Assembly (NCBI GenBank): GCA_023460975.1 | Contig: JAEWOG010000016.1 | Span: forward strand, 86,777 to 150,776 | Length of the DNA stretch: 64,000 nucleotides | Reading direction: 5' to 3' | DNA from: Actinomycetes bacterium | GTDB lineage: Bacteria; Actinomycetota; Actinomycetes; Propionibacteriales; Nocardioidaceae | Part shown: piece by piece, positions 42,321 through 49,123 of the stretch | Layout of the letters: each line of letters begins with the position of its first letter | How positions within the stretch are numbered: position 1 is the stretch's first letter | Notes under the pieces: model-generated | Told to the model about the DNA's origin: nothing | Seen by the model: the letters and a program-made list of their open reading frames with translations, nothing else | Database searches by the model: none | Translations under genes and position numbers: made by a program

Positions 42321-43303
42321 GGGCGTGTCGCCTTATTGGAGGCGTGGCGGGCGGCGATTGTTGACGTATGTCTCGTACCGCGGTGCTCACCGATGCTCAG
42401 TGGGCTCGGATCGAACCGTTGATGCCGTCCTCGGATGGCCAACGGGGGCGGCCGTTTCGTGATCATCGGCAGGTGATCGAGGGGATCATCTACCGGTTCC
42501 GGACCGGGGTCGCCTGGCGTGACCTCCCGGACTCGTTCGGACCGTGGGCGACGGTGTGGAAACGGCACCGCCGGTTCAGCTCGGACGGCACCTGGGACCG
42601 GATCCACGCCCGGCTGGTCGCCGAGGCCGACGCGGCCGGGGACGTCGACTGGCAGGTCTCGGTCGACTCCACGATCAACCGCGCCCATCAGCACGCGACC
42701 AACCTGGGGCGGGTCGAGAGGCCCCCGGGTCTCACAGGGGGCTGAGTCGAACTACATGAATCGGTCGACGACCTCTGCGTTTGGCTCGGTTGAGTCCGTT
42801 GACCACGGTTTGGGCCGCTCCCGCGGAGGCCTGTCGACCAAGATCCACCAGCTCGTCGACGGGCGCGGCAAACCGCTCGTGATCGCCGTGACAGCGGGCC
42901 AGGCAGGCGATTCGCCGATGCTGAAGTACCTCTTGGCCGACCTCGCCGTCGCTGCGATCGGCCGCCCCGGACCACCGCGCCGCCGACCCGACGCACTGCT
43001 CGGCGACAAGGCCTACTCCTCACGCGCGAACCGCGAGCTCCTGCGCGCCAGACGGGTCAAACCGTCATCCCGCAACCCTCGGACCAGATCGCCCACCGAC
43101 AACGACGCGGCTCGGCCGGCGGACGACCGCCCGCCTTCGACGCCGAGATCTACCGCGACCGCAACGTCATCGAACGGTCCTTCAACGACTACAACCAGTG
43201 GCGCGGCCTGGCCACCCGCTACGACAAGCTCGCCCTGACCTACCGCGGCGGCGTCGTCCTCCGCGCCGTCCTGATCTGGCTACGCGAATAAAGCGACACG
43301 CCC
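42321..43303. mobile_element. IS5-family insertion sequence (decayed)
   Basis: Terminal inverted repeats GGGCGTGTCGCCTTATT (42321 onward) and its near-complement ending at 43303 differ at one position. A TA dinucleotide is duplicated outside (42319-42320 and 43304-43305), giving a 983-bp element of the IS5/IS427 type. It carries one transposase gene whose frame is broken twice. Confidence 0.85.
42368..43291 (+). pseudogene. IS5-family transposase with two frame disruptions
   Basis: Coding begins at 42368 (TDAQWARIEPLMPSSDGQRGRPFRDHRQVIEGIIYRFRTG; DSTINRAHQHATN with the first Asp). Frame 0 ends at a TGA at 42743-42745. Homology then resumes one frame over (GRSRGGLSTKIHQLVDGRGKPLVI; ALLGDKAYSSRANRE with the second Asp) until about 43060. 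It finally returns to the starting frame (IYRDRNVIERSFNDYNQWRGLATRYDKLA, with the Glu) and ends at TAA 43289-43291. Two compensating shifts keep overall length at 308 codons. Programmed frameshifting is known in IS5 relatives, but two shifts and a stop favour decay. Confidence 0.82.
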
Positions 43304-43432
43304 TAGTCGTAGAGACCCTTATCCGGTGACTTGAGCGGTTCCGCAAATGTCAGTGCAACTGCAAGTTACGGTCTCTGGTGGGGAGGGGCTTGATCGGGCA
43401 ACCCCTGGAATCACATTCGTAAGGGGAACGAA

Positions 43433-43978
43433 ATGTCCGATCAGTCGACCATGCCTTCACGCCGGACCGTCGTCCGCAGCGCCGCATGGAGTCTGCCAGC
43501 CATCACCTTGGTCGGCGCCGCGCCGGCCTTCGCCAACTCGACCGACCAGTGGGTCATCACGAGCAACTCGTGGGAGGGCGGTCCCGGCGGACTGCGGTTC
43601 GAGGCGTCCACGTACTACATGAATTTCACGATCACGGTGCCCGCCGGAACCGTCGTTTCGGCGCCCACGGCCACGCTTCAGTTCGGCCAGAACAACGAGG
43701 GCAACCAGACCCGCGCGGGCCTGGGGCACAACGTGATGGGGTGGACGACCCACCGCCACGACAACGTGCTCGCCTGGTCCGGCCGGTTCGTGTTCACGCG
43801 CGGCGACATCGTGGGCCCGGCGACCGTGCAACTCGAGTTCGTCCTGAATTCTCTGATCTTCATCGGCGGCACAGGCTCGATCGGGACGCTCACCTTCACC
43901 GGTGGCGGGCAGACGCCGAAGACCTACCAGGTGCTCAAGAACAACGTGTCCAACTCGATCGTCTCTCCGCCGAGCTGA
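43433..43978 (+). CDS. Tat-exported protein (Tat family C)
   Basis: A 181-residue exported protein of unknown function. The twin-arginine signal SRRTVVRSAAWSLPAITL with APAFA matches those of the genes at 15608 and 36957, while the mature parts differ. The mature portion is beta-rich (WVITSNSWEGGPGGLRFEAST, FTITVPAGTVVSAPTATLQF) and contains WSGRFVFTRGDIVGPATVQLEF. The ribosome-binding site AAGGGG precedes ATG 43433. It lies just beyond the IS5-type element, which probably displaced upstream sequence. It is convergent with metX, with only 7 bases between stops. Confidence 0.72.
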   Translation: MSDQSTMPSRRTVVRSAAWSLPAITLVGAAPAFANSTDQWVITSNSWEGGPGGLRFEASTYYMNFTITVPAGTVVSAPTATLQFGQNNEGNQTRAGLGHNVMGWTTHRHDNVLAWSGRFVFTRGDIVGPATVQLEFVLNSLIFIGGTGSIGTLTFTGGGQTPKTYQVLKNNVSNSIVSPPS

Positions 43979-43985
43979 CACGCAC

Positions 43986-45095
43986 TCACGCGAGGAAGGC
44001 TGCCACTCGCTCGTGGTAGCCCGGCGGTTCGAGCAGGAATGAGTCGTGCCCCTGCGTGGAGGCGATTTCAGCGAAGTCGACCTCCACGCCGTGGGCGCGC
44101 AACTGCTCGACCATCCTCAGCGACTGCGAGGTGTCGAACCGCCAGTCGGTGTCGAACGAGGTCACCTGGAACCTCGTAGGACTCGCCGCGAGAACGGCGC
44201 CCGTACCGGGGTCGGCGAACGGGTCGAAGTAGTCCAGCATCCGGGTGAGGTACAGGTAGCTCAGGGCGTCGAAGCGGTCCAGAAACGTCAGCCCCTGATG
44301 CTGGAGGTAGTGCTCGATCTCGAAGTCGGGCCCCAGCTGCCACGGGGCACCTTCGTCGCGCCTCCCGCGCCCGAACTTGGCCTCCAGCGACTGACCCGAG
44401 ACGTACGTGATGTGGGCCATCATCCGGGCCACCTTCTGGCCCCGCCACGGGAAGACGCCGTGCTCGGCGTACCTGCCACCGACGAAGTCGGGGTCATTCA
44501 TGATCGCCTCGCGCGCGACCGCGGAGAAGGCGATGTTCTCTGCGCTCAACCGCGACGAGGCGGCGACGACGACCGCCCGATCCATCGCCTGCGGATCGTC
44601 GAGCACCCATTGAAGGATCTGCATGCCGCCGAGCGAGCCACCGACACCCGCGTGCAGCCGCTCGACGCCCAGGTGCGCGAGCAGGCGGCGGTGGACCTCC
44701 ACCAGGTCAGCCATGTGCAGCACCGGGAAGTCCAGTCCGTACGCGCGCCCCGTCCGCGGGTCGAGTGACAGCGGCCCCGTGGTGCCGGAGCATCCACCGA
44801 GGATGTTGGGCGAGATGACGAAGAAGCGATCGGTGTCGACCGGCTTGCCGGGCCCGATCATGTTGTCCCACCAGCCGCGCTTCTTGGCGCCCAGGTGGAG
44901 ACCAGCCGCGTGCGCCGTGCCGGTGAGAGCGTGGGTGACGAAGACGGCGTTGTCCCGGGCCGCGTTGAGGGTCCCGTACGTCTCGTAGGCCACCTCGACG
45001 TGCTCGAGCCGCCCCCCTCCGCGCGTGAGCACGGGGTCGCTGGCGCTCGCCACTACGGCGCGCTGCGTCTCGACGTATCCGAGGGAACCGGTCAC
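43986..45095 (-). CDS. metX: Homoserine O-acetyltransferase
   Basis: A 369-residue alpha/beta hydrolase that acetylates homoserine for methionine synthesis. FVTHALTGTAHAAG, SPNILGGCSGTTGPLSLDP and the nucleophile elbow GVGGSLGGMQILQW (Ser) are typical. The acid DTDWRFDTSQS and the C-terminal TQGHDSFLLEP supply Asp and His. Its length is normal. The start is GTG 45095. It is downstream of metY on the same strand, but a REP-like hairpin lies between them, so transcription may be partly separated. Confidence 0.95.
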   Translation of the reverse strand: MTGSLGYVETQRAVVASASDPVLTRGGGRLEHVEVAYETYGTLNAARDNAVFVTHALTGTAHAAGLHLGAKKRGWWDNMIGPGKPVDTDRFFVISPNILGGCSGTTGPLSLDPRTGRAYGLDFPVLHMADLVEVHRRLLAHLGVERLHAGVGGSLGGMQILQWVLDDPQAMDRAVVVAASSRLSAENIAFSAVAREAIMNDPDFVGGRYAEHGVFPWRGQKVARMMAHITYVSGQSLEAKFGRGRRDEGAPWQLGPDFEIEHYLQHQGLTFLDRFDALSYLYLTRMLDYFDPFADPGTGAVLAASPTRFQVTSFDTDWRFDTSQSLRMVEQLRAHGVEVDFAEIASTQGHDSFLLEPPGYHERVAAFLA

Positions 45096-45158
45096 GGCGG
45101 AGATTGTGCCCCACCTCCTGAGGCGGTCGTACGGGGTGGCCCTGTGGATGAGCCGGAA

Positions 45159-45202
45159 CCGCTCAACCAGCGAAGGACCCCGTCCCTTCGCTGGTTGAGC
45201 GG
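45159..45202. terminator. REP-derived hairpin between metY and metX
   Basis: Arms of 18 bases (CCGCTCAACCAGCGAAGG and its complement at 45185-45202) with an 8-base loop lie 17 bases after the metY stop. The sequence is a member of the local REP-like family. It may end or trim the metY transcript before metX. Confidence 0.7.
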
Positions 45203-45219
45203 CGTGTGTCCTTCGTGCC

Positions 45220-46506
45220 TCAGCGAGCAGCTGCGAGCGCCGTCGTCAGGTCGGCGATCAGGTCATCGACGTTCTCGATGCCGATCGACAGACGCACCAT
45301 GTCCTCGGGCACGCCCGCGGCCTCCAGCTCACTCGGGGTGAGCTGGCTGTGCGTGGTGGTGGCGTTGTGGATCGCGAGCGACTTGGCGTCACCGATGTTG
45401 GCCAGGTGGCTGAACAGTTCCAGCGCCTCGATGAACTTCTTGCCACCCTCGCGGCCCGACTTCACCCCGAACGAGACCAGACCGCCGTATCCGTTGCCGG
45501 TGAAGGTGCGGTCCGCGATCTCCTTGTAGGGGCTGTCGGGCAGCCCCGGGTACGACACCCAGGAGACGTTGTCGTGACCGGAGAGGAACTCCGCGACCTT
45601 GAGCGCGTTGGCGCTGTGTCGCTCCATGCGCAGGTGCAGCGTCTCCAGGCCCTGGAGGAACAGCCAGTTGTTGAACGGCGTCGACGCCGCGCCGGTGTTG
45701 CGCAGCAGGACCGTACGCGCCCGGATGATGAAGGCGAGGTTGCCCACGGCCTCGGTCCACACCACGCCGTGGTAGGCCGGGTCCGGTCCGGTCAGGCCCG
45801 GGAACCGCTCCGCGTGGGCGGCCCAGTCGAAGTTGCCCGAGTCGACGATCACGCCGCCGATGGAGGTGCCGTGGCCACCGATGTACTTGGTCGCCGAGTG
45901 CACCGAGACGTCGGCGCCGTGGTCGAAGACGCGAGCCAGGTACGGCGTGGCAGCCGTGTTGTCGACGATCAGGGGCAGCCCCTGGGCGTGAGCGGCATCG
46001 GCCCAGGCGCGCACGTCGACGACGTTGATCTTGGGGTTGCCGATGGTCTCGGCAAAGACGAGCTTGGTCTTCTCGTCGACGGCCGCGGCGAGTTCCTCGG
46101 GCTTGCTCGGGTCGACGAAGCGCACCTCGATGCCGAACTGCGGCAGCGTGTGGGCGAAGAGCGCGTACGTCCCGCCATACAGCGTGGACAGCGCCACGAT
46201 GTTGTCGCCCGAGTAGGTCAGGTTGAGCACCGCGTAGGTGATCGCGGCCGACCCCGAGGACACCGACAGCGCGCCGACGCCGCCCTCGAGCGCGGTGATG
46301 CGCTGCTCGAACACGTCCTGGGTCGGGTTCATGATGCGGGTGTAGATGTTGCCCGGCTCCGCCAGCGCGAACAGGTTCGCCGCGTGCTCGGTGTCATTGA
46401 AGACGTACGAGGTGGTCTGGTAGATCGGCACCGCCCGCGCGTTGGTCGTCGGGTCGGGCTCCTCCTGTCCGGCGTGGACAGCGAGGGTCTCGGGGCTGAA
46501 GGTCAT
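45220..46506 (-). CDS. metY: O-acetylhomoserine sulfhydrylase
   Basis: A 428-residue PLP enzyme that forms homocysteine from O-acetylhomoserine and sulfide. It starts with TLAVHAGQEEPDPTTNARAVPIYQTTSY and contains YTRIMNPTQDVFEQRI, the PLP-lysine motif SVHSATKYIGGHGTSIGG and DNTAATPYL. ATG 46506 has AGGAG 6 bases upstream; the in-frame extension to 46605 only translates REP-like repeats (STGSTGGPGSTGGP). With metX it forms the direct sulfhydrylation route, using sulfide from the sulfate pathway at 13-15 kb. Confidence 0.95.
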   Translation of the reverse strand: MTFSPETLAVHAGQEEPDPTTNARAVPIYQTTSYVFNDTEHAANLFALAEPGNIYTRIMNPTQDVFEQRITALEGGVGALSVSSGSAAITYAVLNLTYSGDNIVALSTLYGGTYALFAHTLPQFGIEVRFVDPSKPEELAAAVDEKTKLVFAETIGNPKINVVDVRAWADAAHAQGLPLIVDNTAATPYLARVFDHGADVSVHSATKYIGGHGTSIGGVIVDSGNFDWAAHAERFPGLTGPDPAYHGVVWTEAVGNLAFIIRARTVLLRNTGAASTPFNNWLFLQGLETLHLRMERHSANALKVAEFLSGHDNVSWVSYPGLPDSPYKEIADRTFTGNGYGGLVSFGVKSGREGGKKFIEALELFSHLANIGDAKSLAIHNATTTHSQLTPSELEAAGVPEDMVRLSIGIENVDDLIADLTTALAAAR

Positions 46507-46539
46507 CGGGGGCTCCTGTTGTGACGGATGGGTACGCGC

Positions 46540-46650
46540 TGTTCTGCTGGTCGAGCCGGGTCCGCCGGTCGAGCCGGGTCCGCCGGTCGAGCCTGTCGAG
46601 ACCAAGGGATCTCGACAGGCTCGATCAGCGAACGCCCGCTCGATCAGCGA
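46540..46650. repeat. REP-like cluster G with hairpin
   Basis: Three same-orientation copies (from about 46541; the second and third start with CCGGTCGAGCC at about 46560 and 46579) are followed by an opposed copy (TCTCGACAGGCTCGATCAGC). The third and fourth can pair over about 17 bp around the loop AAGGGA. It lies upstream of metY and downstream of the DUF1416 stop (46670). Confidence 0.8.
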
Positions 46651-46669
46651 TGCCGATCAGCGAAAACGG

Positions 46670-46966
46670 TCAGACTGCGACCTGGACCTCGGCCACCGAG
46701 CCGACGGCCGCGTGGACGCGGGTGTCGACAGGGTCGGCCTTGGGAGCCAGGGTGCGGAGGGTCCACTCACCGTCGCCGGCGAAGAAGCGGAAGTGGCCCG
46801 AGGCAGAGGTCGGGACCTCGGCGGTGAACTCGCCCGTACGGTCGAGCAGGCGCACGTACGCGTTGGGCACGGGCTCGGCGCCGCGCAGCACCTGGCCCTG
46901 GATCACGGCCTCCTTGGCCACGTTGACGCCGTCGAGCGACAGGCCGCCCTCAGTCGCGCCGCACAT
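46670..46966 (-). CDS. sseC: DUF1416 (SseC-type) protein
   Basis: A 98-residue beta-rich protein (VIQGQVLRGAEPVPNAYVRLLDRTGEFTAEVPTSASGHFRFF) that matches DUF1416, named SseC in mycobacteria (Rv0814c). There, as here, it is directly downstream of the thiosulfate sulfurtransferase. Here the start overlaps the sulfurtransferase stop by one base. The N-terminus has MCGATEGG with an invariant Cys. The role is thought to be sulfur-related, but no reaction is established. Confidence 0.88.
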   Translation of the reverse strand: MCGATEGGLSLDGVNVAKEAVIQGQVLRGAEPVPNAYVRLLDRTGEFTAEVPTSASGHFRFFAGDGEWTLRTLAPKADPVDTRVHAAVGSVAEVQVAV

Positions 46967-47814
46967 CAGGCGACACCCGGCTCGTCGCCCAGGACGACCG
47001 GCACGCCGACGAGCGAGCCGTACTCGGTCCAGGAACCGTCGTAGTTCTTGACGTTCTTCTTGCCCAGCAGCTCCTGGAGGACGAACCAGGTCAGCGAGGA
47101 GCGCTCACCGATGCGGCACAGGGCGATGGTGTCCTTGGTCTCGTCGAAGCCGACCTCGGCGTAGAGCGCCTGCAACTGCTCGTCGGACTTGAAGGTGCCG
47201 TCGTCGTTGGCGTTCTTGGACCACGGCACGTTGACCGAGGTGGGGATGTGGCCGGCGCGCTGGGCCTGCTCCTGCGGGAGGTGGGCCGGGGCCAGAAGGC
47301 GACCCGCGAACTCGTCGGGGCTGCGCACGTCGACCAGGTTCTGGGTGCCGATGGCGGCGACGACCTCGTCGCGGAACGCACGGATCGAGCGGTCCTGCTC
47401 GGTCGCCACGTACGTGGTGGCCGCGCGGGTGGGGAGCTCGTCGGTGAGCTCGCGGGAGTCGAGTTCCCACTTCTTGCGTCCACCGTCCATGAGCTTGACG
47501 TCCGCGTGGCCGTAGAGGGTGAAGTACCAGTACGCGTACGCGGCGAACCAGTTGTTGTTGCCGCCGTAGAGGACGACGGTGTCGTCGTTGGAGACGCCGC
47601 GCGAGGACAGCAGGGCCTCGAACTGCTCCTTGTTGACGAAGTCGCGGCGGATCTGGTCCTGGAGGTCCGTCGTCCAGTCGAGCTTGATGGCGTTCTTGAT
47701 GTGGCCCTTGTCGTAGGACGTGGTGTCCTCGTCGACCTCGATGATGACGACGCCGTCGGCGTCGAGGTTGTCCTCGACCCACTGGACGCTGACGAGTGCG
47801 GAATCGCGGCTCAT
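46966..47814 (-). CDS. Thiosulfate sulfurtransferase (rhodanese, CysA/SseA type)
   Basis: A 282-residue two-domain rhodanese, the typical actinobacterial CysA2/CysA3 length. It moves the sulfane sulfur of thiosulfate to an acceptor. The catalytic Cys233 lies in the active loop CRIGERS. The N-terminal inactive domain has DKGHIKNAIKLDW and VVLYGGNNNWFAAYAYW. It forms a unit with SseC, and the DUF4395 gene lies 50 bases upstream. In mycobacteria called cysA, but it is not the sulfate ABC ATPase. Confidence 0.93.
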   Translation of the reverse strand: MSRDSALVSVQWVEDNLDADGVVIIEVDEDTTSYDKGHIKNAIKLDWTTDLQDQIRRDFVNKEQFEALLSSRGVSNDDTVVLYGGNNNWFAAYAYWYFTLYGHADVKLMDGGRKKWELDSRELTDELPTRAATTYVATEQDRSIRAFRDEVVAAIGTQNLVDVRSPDEFAGRLLAPAHLPQEQAQRAGHIPTSVNVPWSKNANDDGTFKSDEQLQALYAEVGFDETKDTIALCRIGERSSLTWFVLQELLGKKNVKNYDGSWTEYGSLVGVPVVLGDEPGVA

Positions 47815-47864
47815 GGGAAGTGCTCCTTGTGATGGGTGTGGTGGTGGCGGAGGTGCCGGGCTGA

Positions 47865-48335
47865 TCAGGCGGTGAGCCGCTTGGCCAGCAGGTAGATCTC
47901 GCAGCCCAGGCAGAAGGCGAAGGCGGCGTTGAGCAGGGCGGCGACGAGCGCCAGTCCGACGGCGATCTGACCGAGCAGGGTGAGCCCGGTGAGGTAGCCG
48001 ACGAGGCCGACGAGGGCGAAGCCGAGGCCGACCGACTGCGCGAAGCGCGGCGGCCGGGCGTCCTCGAGCTCGGCGGGTGCGCCGAGTCGGGGACGGACGA
48101 ACGTGCGGAAGAGCCAGGCGTACGGGGTGGCCCGCACCCCGAGGCCCGCCCCCAGCGCGAAGACGAGGGTCTGCGCGACGAGCAGCCCCACCCCGAGCGG
48201 CGAGGGCGCCACGAGCAGCACCGCGGCCAGTACGACCGTGGTCAGCGCCGCTGCGAACTGCGGTCCGCGCGGGTCGAGCAACTCATCGACGCGGCCCGTG
48301 GTGGTCGCAGCGCGATCGGTGGTCAGTGCAGTCAT
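47865..48335 (-). CDS. DUF4395 membrane protein
   Basis: A 156-residue protein with three or four transmembrane helices (VVLAAVLLVAPSPLGVGLLVAQTLVFALGAGLG and a C-terminal GLALVAALLNAAFAFCLGCEIYLLAKRL). The RGPQFAAALTTVV start and the CLGCEIY motif near the end (CxxC) match DUF4395, often linked with thioredoxin or rhodanese genes. ATG 48335 has AAGGAC just upstream. It probably heads the operon with the sulfurtransferase and sseC. The 287 bases upstream hold a palindrome and no gene. Confidence 0.85.
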   Translation of the reverse strand: MTALTTDRAATTTGRVDELLDPRGPQFAAALTTVVLAAVLLVAPSPLGVGLLVAQTLVFALGAGLGVRATPYAWLFRTFVRPRLGAPAELEDARPPRFAQSVGLGFALVGLVGYLTGLTLLGQIAVGLALVAALLNAAFAFCLGCEIYLLAKRLTA

Positions 48336-48415
48336 GTCCTTGGTCCTGGGTGTCGTGCGGGGAACGCGCACTCCACTCGGTGTGCGCGCACGCTGGCAGC
48401 GTGTGGCCGACACCC

Positions 48416-48438
48416 GCGACTTTAATGCACTAAGTCGC
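48416..48438 (-). promoter_or_regulatory. Candidate operator upstream of the DUF4395/sulfurtransferase operon
   Basis: GCGACTT and AAGTCGC are exact inverted arms separated by 9 AT-rich bases, centred about 92 bases before the DUF4395 start. Being AT-rich in a 70% GC setting, it stands out as a promoter/operator. The regulator is unknown. Confidence 0.5.
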
Positions 48439-48622
48439 TAGACAAAAGGGGTGACGACCGTCAGGACATTCGACACAGCGCCGAGCGCACGCGGCAGTGA
48501 TCCACTGCGCGGCGCTTGGTGAGCAAGGTCGAGGACATGTCGAAGACTGTAGAAGGTGGGCGCGAGGCCTGCCTAATCGACGTCTCGCATCGTGGACTCA
48601 CGGACCACATGTTGAGATCAAC

Positions 48623-49066
48623 TCACGATTCCACGCGTGCGAGCGCCGAAAAGACGTGGTCCTTCGTGGGCGCTCCAGCAGCCCTGGAGACCTCTCGACC
48701 TGACGCGTCGAGGACCAACGTCGTCGGCGTACGAAGGATGTCGAGGCGACGCGTCAGCTCCAGGTGCTCCTCGGCGTCCACCTCCACGTGGACCACGCCG
48801 TCCACGAGCTCGGCCACCTCAGCCAGGGTGCGCCTGGTCGCGCGGCACGGTGCGCAGAAGGCGCTGGAGAACTGCAGCAGCGTCGCGCGGGAGCCCAGGT
48901 GGGCGCCCACGTCCGTGACGACCTGCGCCGCTGGCGTGACGAGCGGCTGGGCGGTCGACTCAGCCTGAGTGCCGCCGCCGAAACGGCCGTCGCTCACGCG
49001 GCGGTACGACCCGAAGGCCACGGCCGCCAGCACAGCCACCACGAGGATCCACGCTCCAGTGCTCAC
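48623..49066 (-). CDS. Membrane-anchored thioredoxin-like protein (ThiX type)
   Basis: A 147-residue protein with one N-terminal transmembrane helix (ILVVAVLAAVAFGSY) and a thioredoxin fold with CAPC redox centre (Cys71, Cys74) in LLQFSSAFCAPCRATRRTL. The cis-Pro is present (RTPTTLVLD). It corresponds by position to Rv0816c (thiX) of the same mycobacterial block. GTG 49066 is preferred: the in-frame ATG at 49093 would lie inside the terminator of the upstream gene. It may support the sulfurtransferase/DUF4395 system at the membrane. Confidence 0.85.
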   Translation of the reverse strand: MSTGAWILVVAVLAAVAFGSYRRVSDGRFGGGTQAESTAQPLVTPAAQVVTDVGAHLGSRATLLQFSSAFCAPCRATRRTLAEVAELVDGVVHVEVDAEEHLELTRRLDILRTPTTLVLDASGREVSRAAGAPTKDHVFSALARVES

Positions 49067-49077
49067 ACCACACGCAA

Positions 49078-49110
49078 CAGCGCCCGGGAACACGATGTTC
49101 CCGGGCGCTG
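49078..49110 (-). terminator. Terminator of the large surface-protein gene
   Basis: A 14-bp stem (CAGCGCCCGGGAAC and its complement, loop ACGAT at 49092-49096) starts 14 bases after the stop of the surface-protein gene and lies just before the thioredoxin-like gene start. Confidence 0.8.
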
Positions 49111-49123
49111 CGAGATCAGCGGG

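Noticed and set aside
42740..42790. Programmed frameshift in the IS5-type transposase
   Set aside because: A stop codon and a second shift are present and no clear A-rich slippery run is visible, so decay is simpler.
46507..46605. N-terminal extension of metY
   Set aside because: Translates only REP-like repeats (STGSTGGPG); ATG 46506 has AGGAG.
46507..46669. SAM-type riboswitch upstream of metY
   Set aside because: The region is occupied by REP-like copies; no riboswitch core could be seen by eye.
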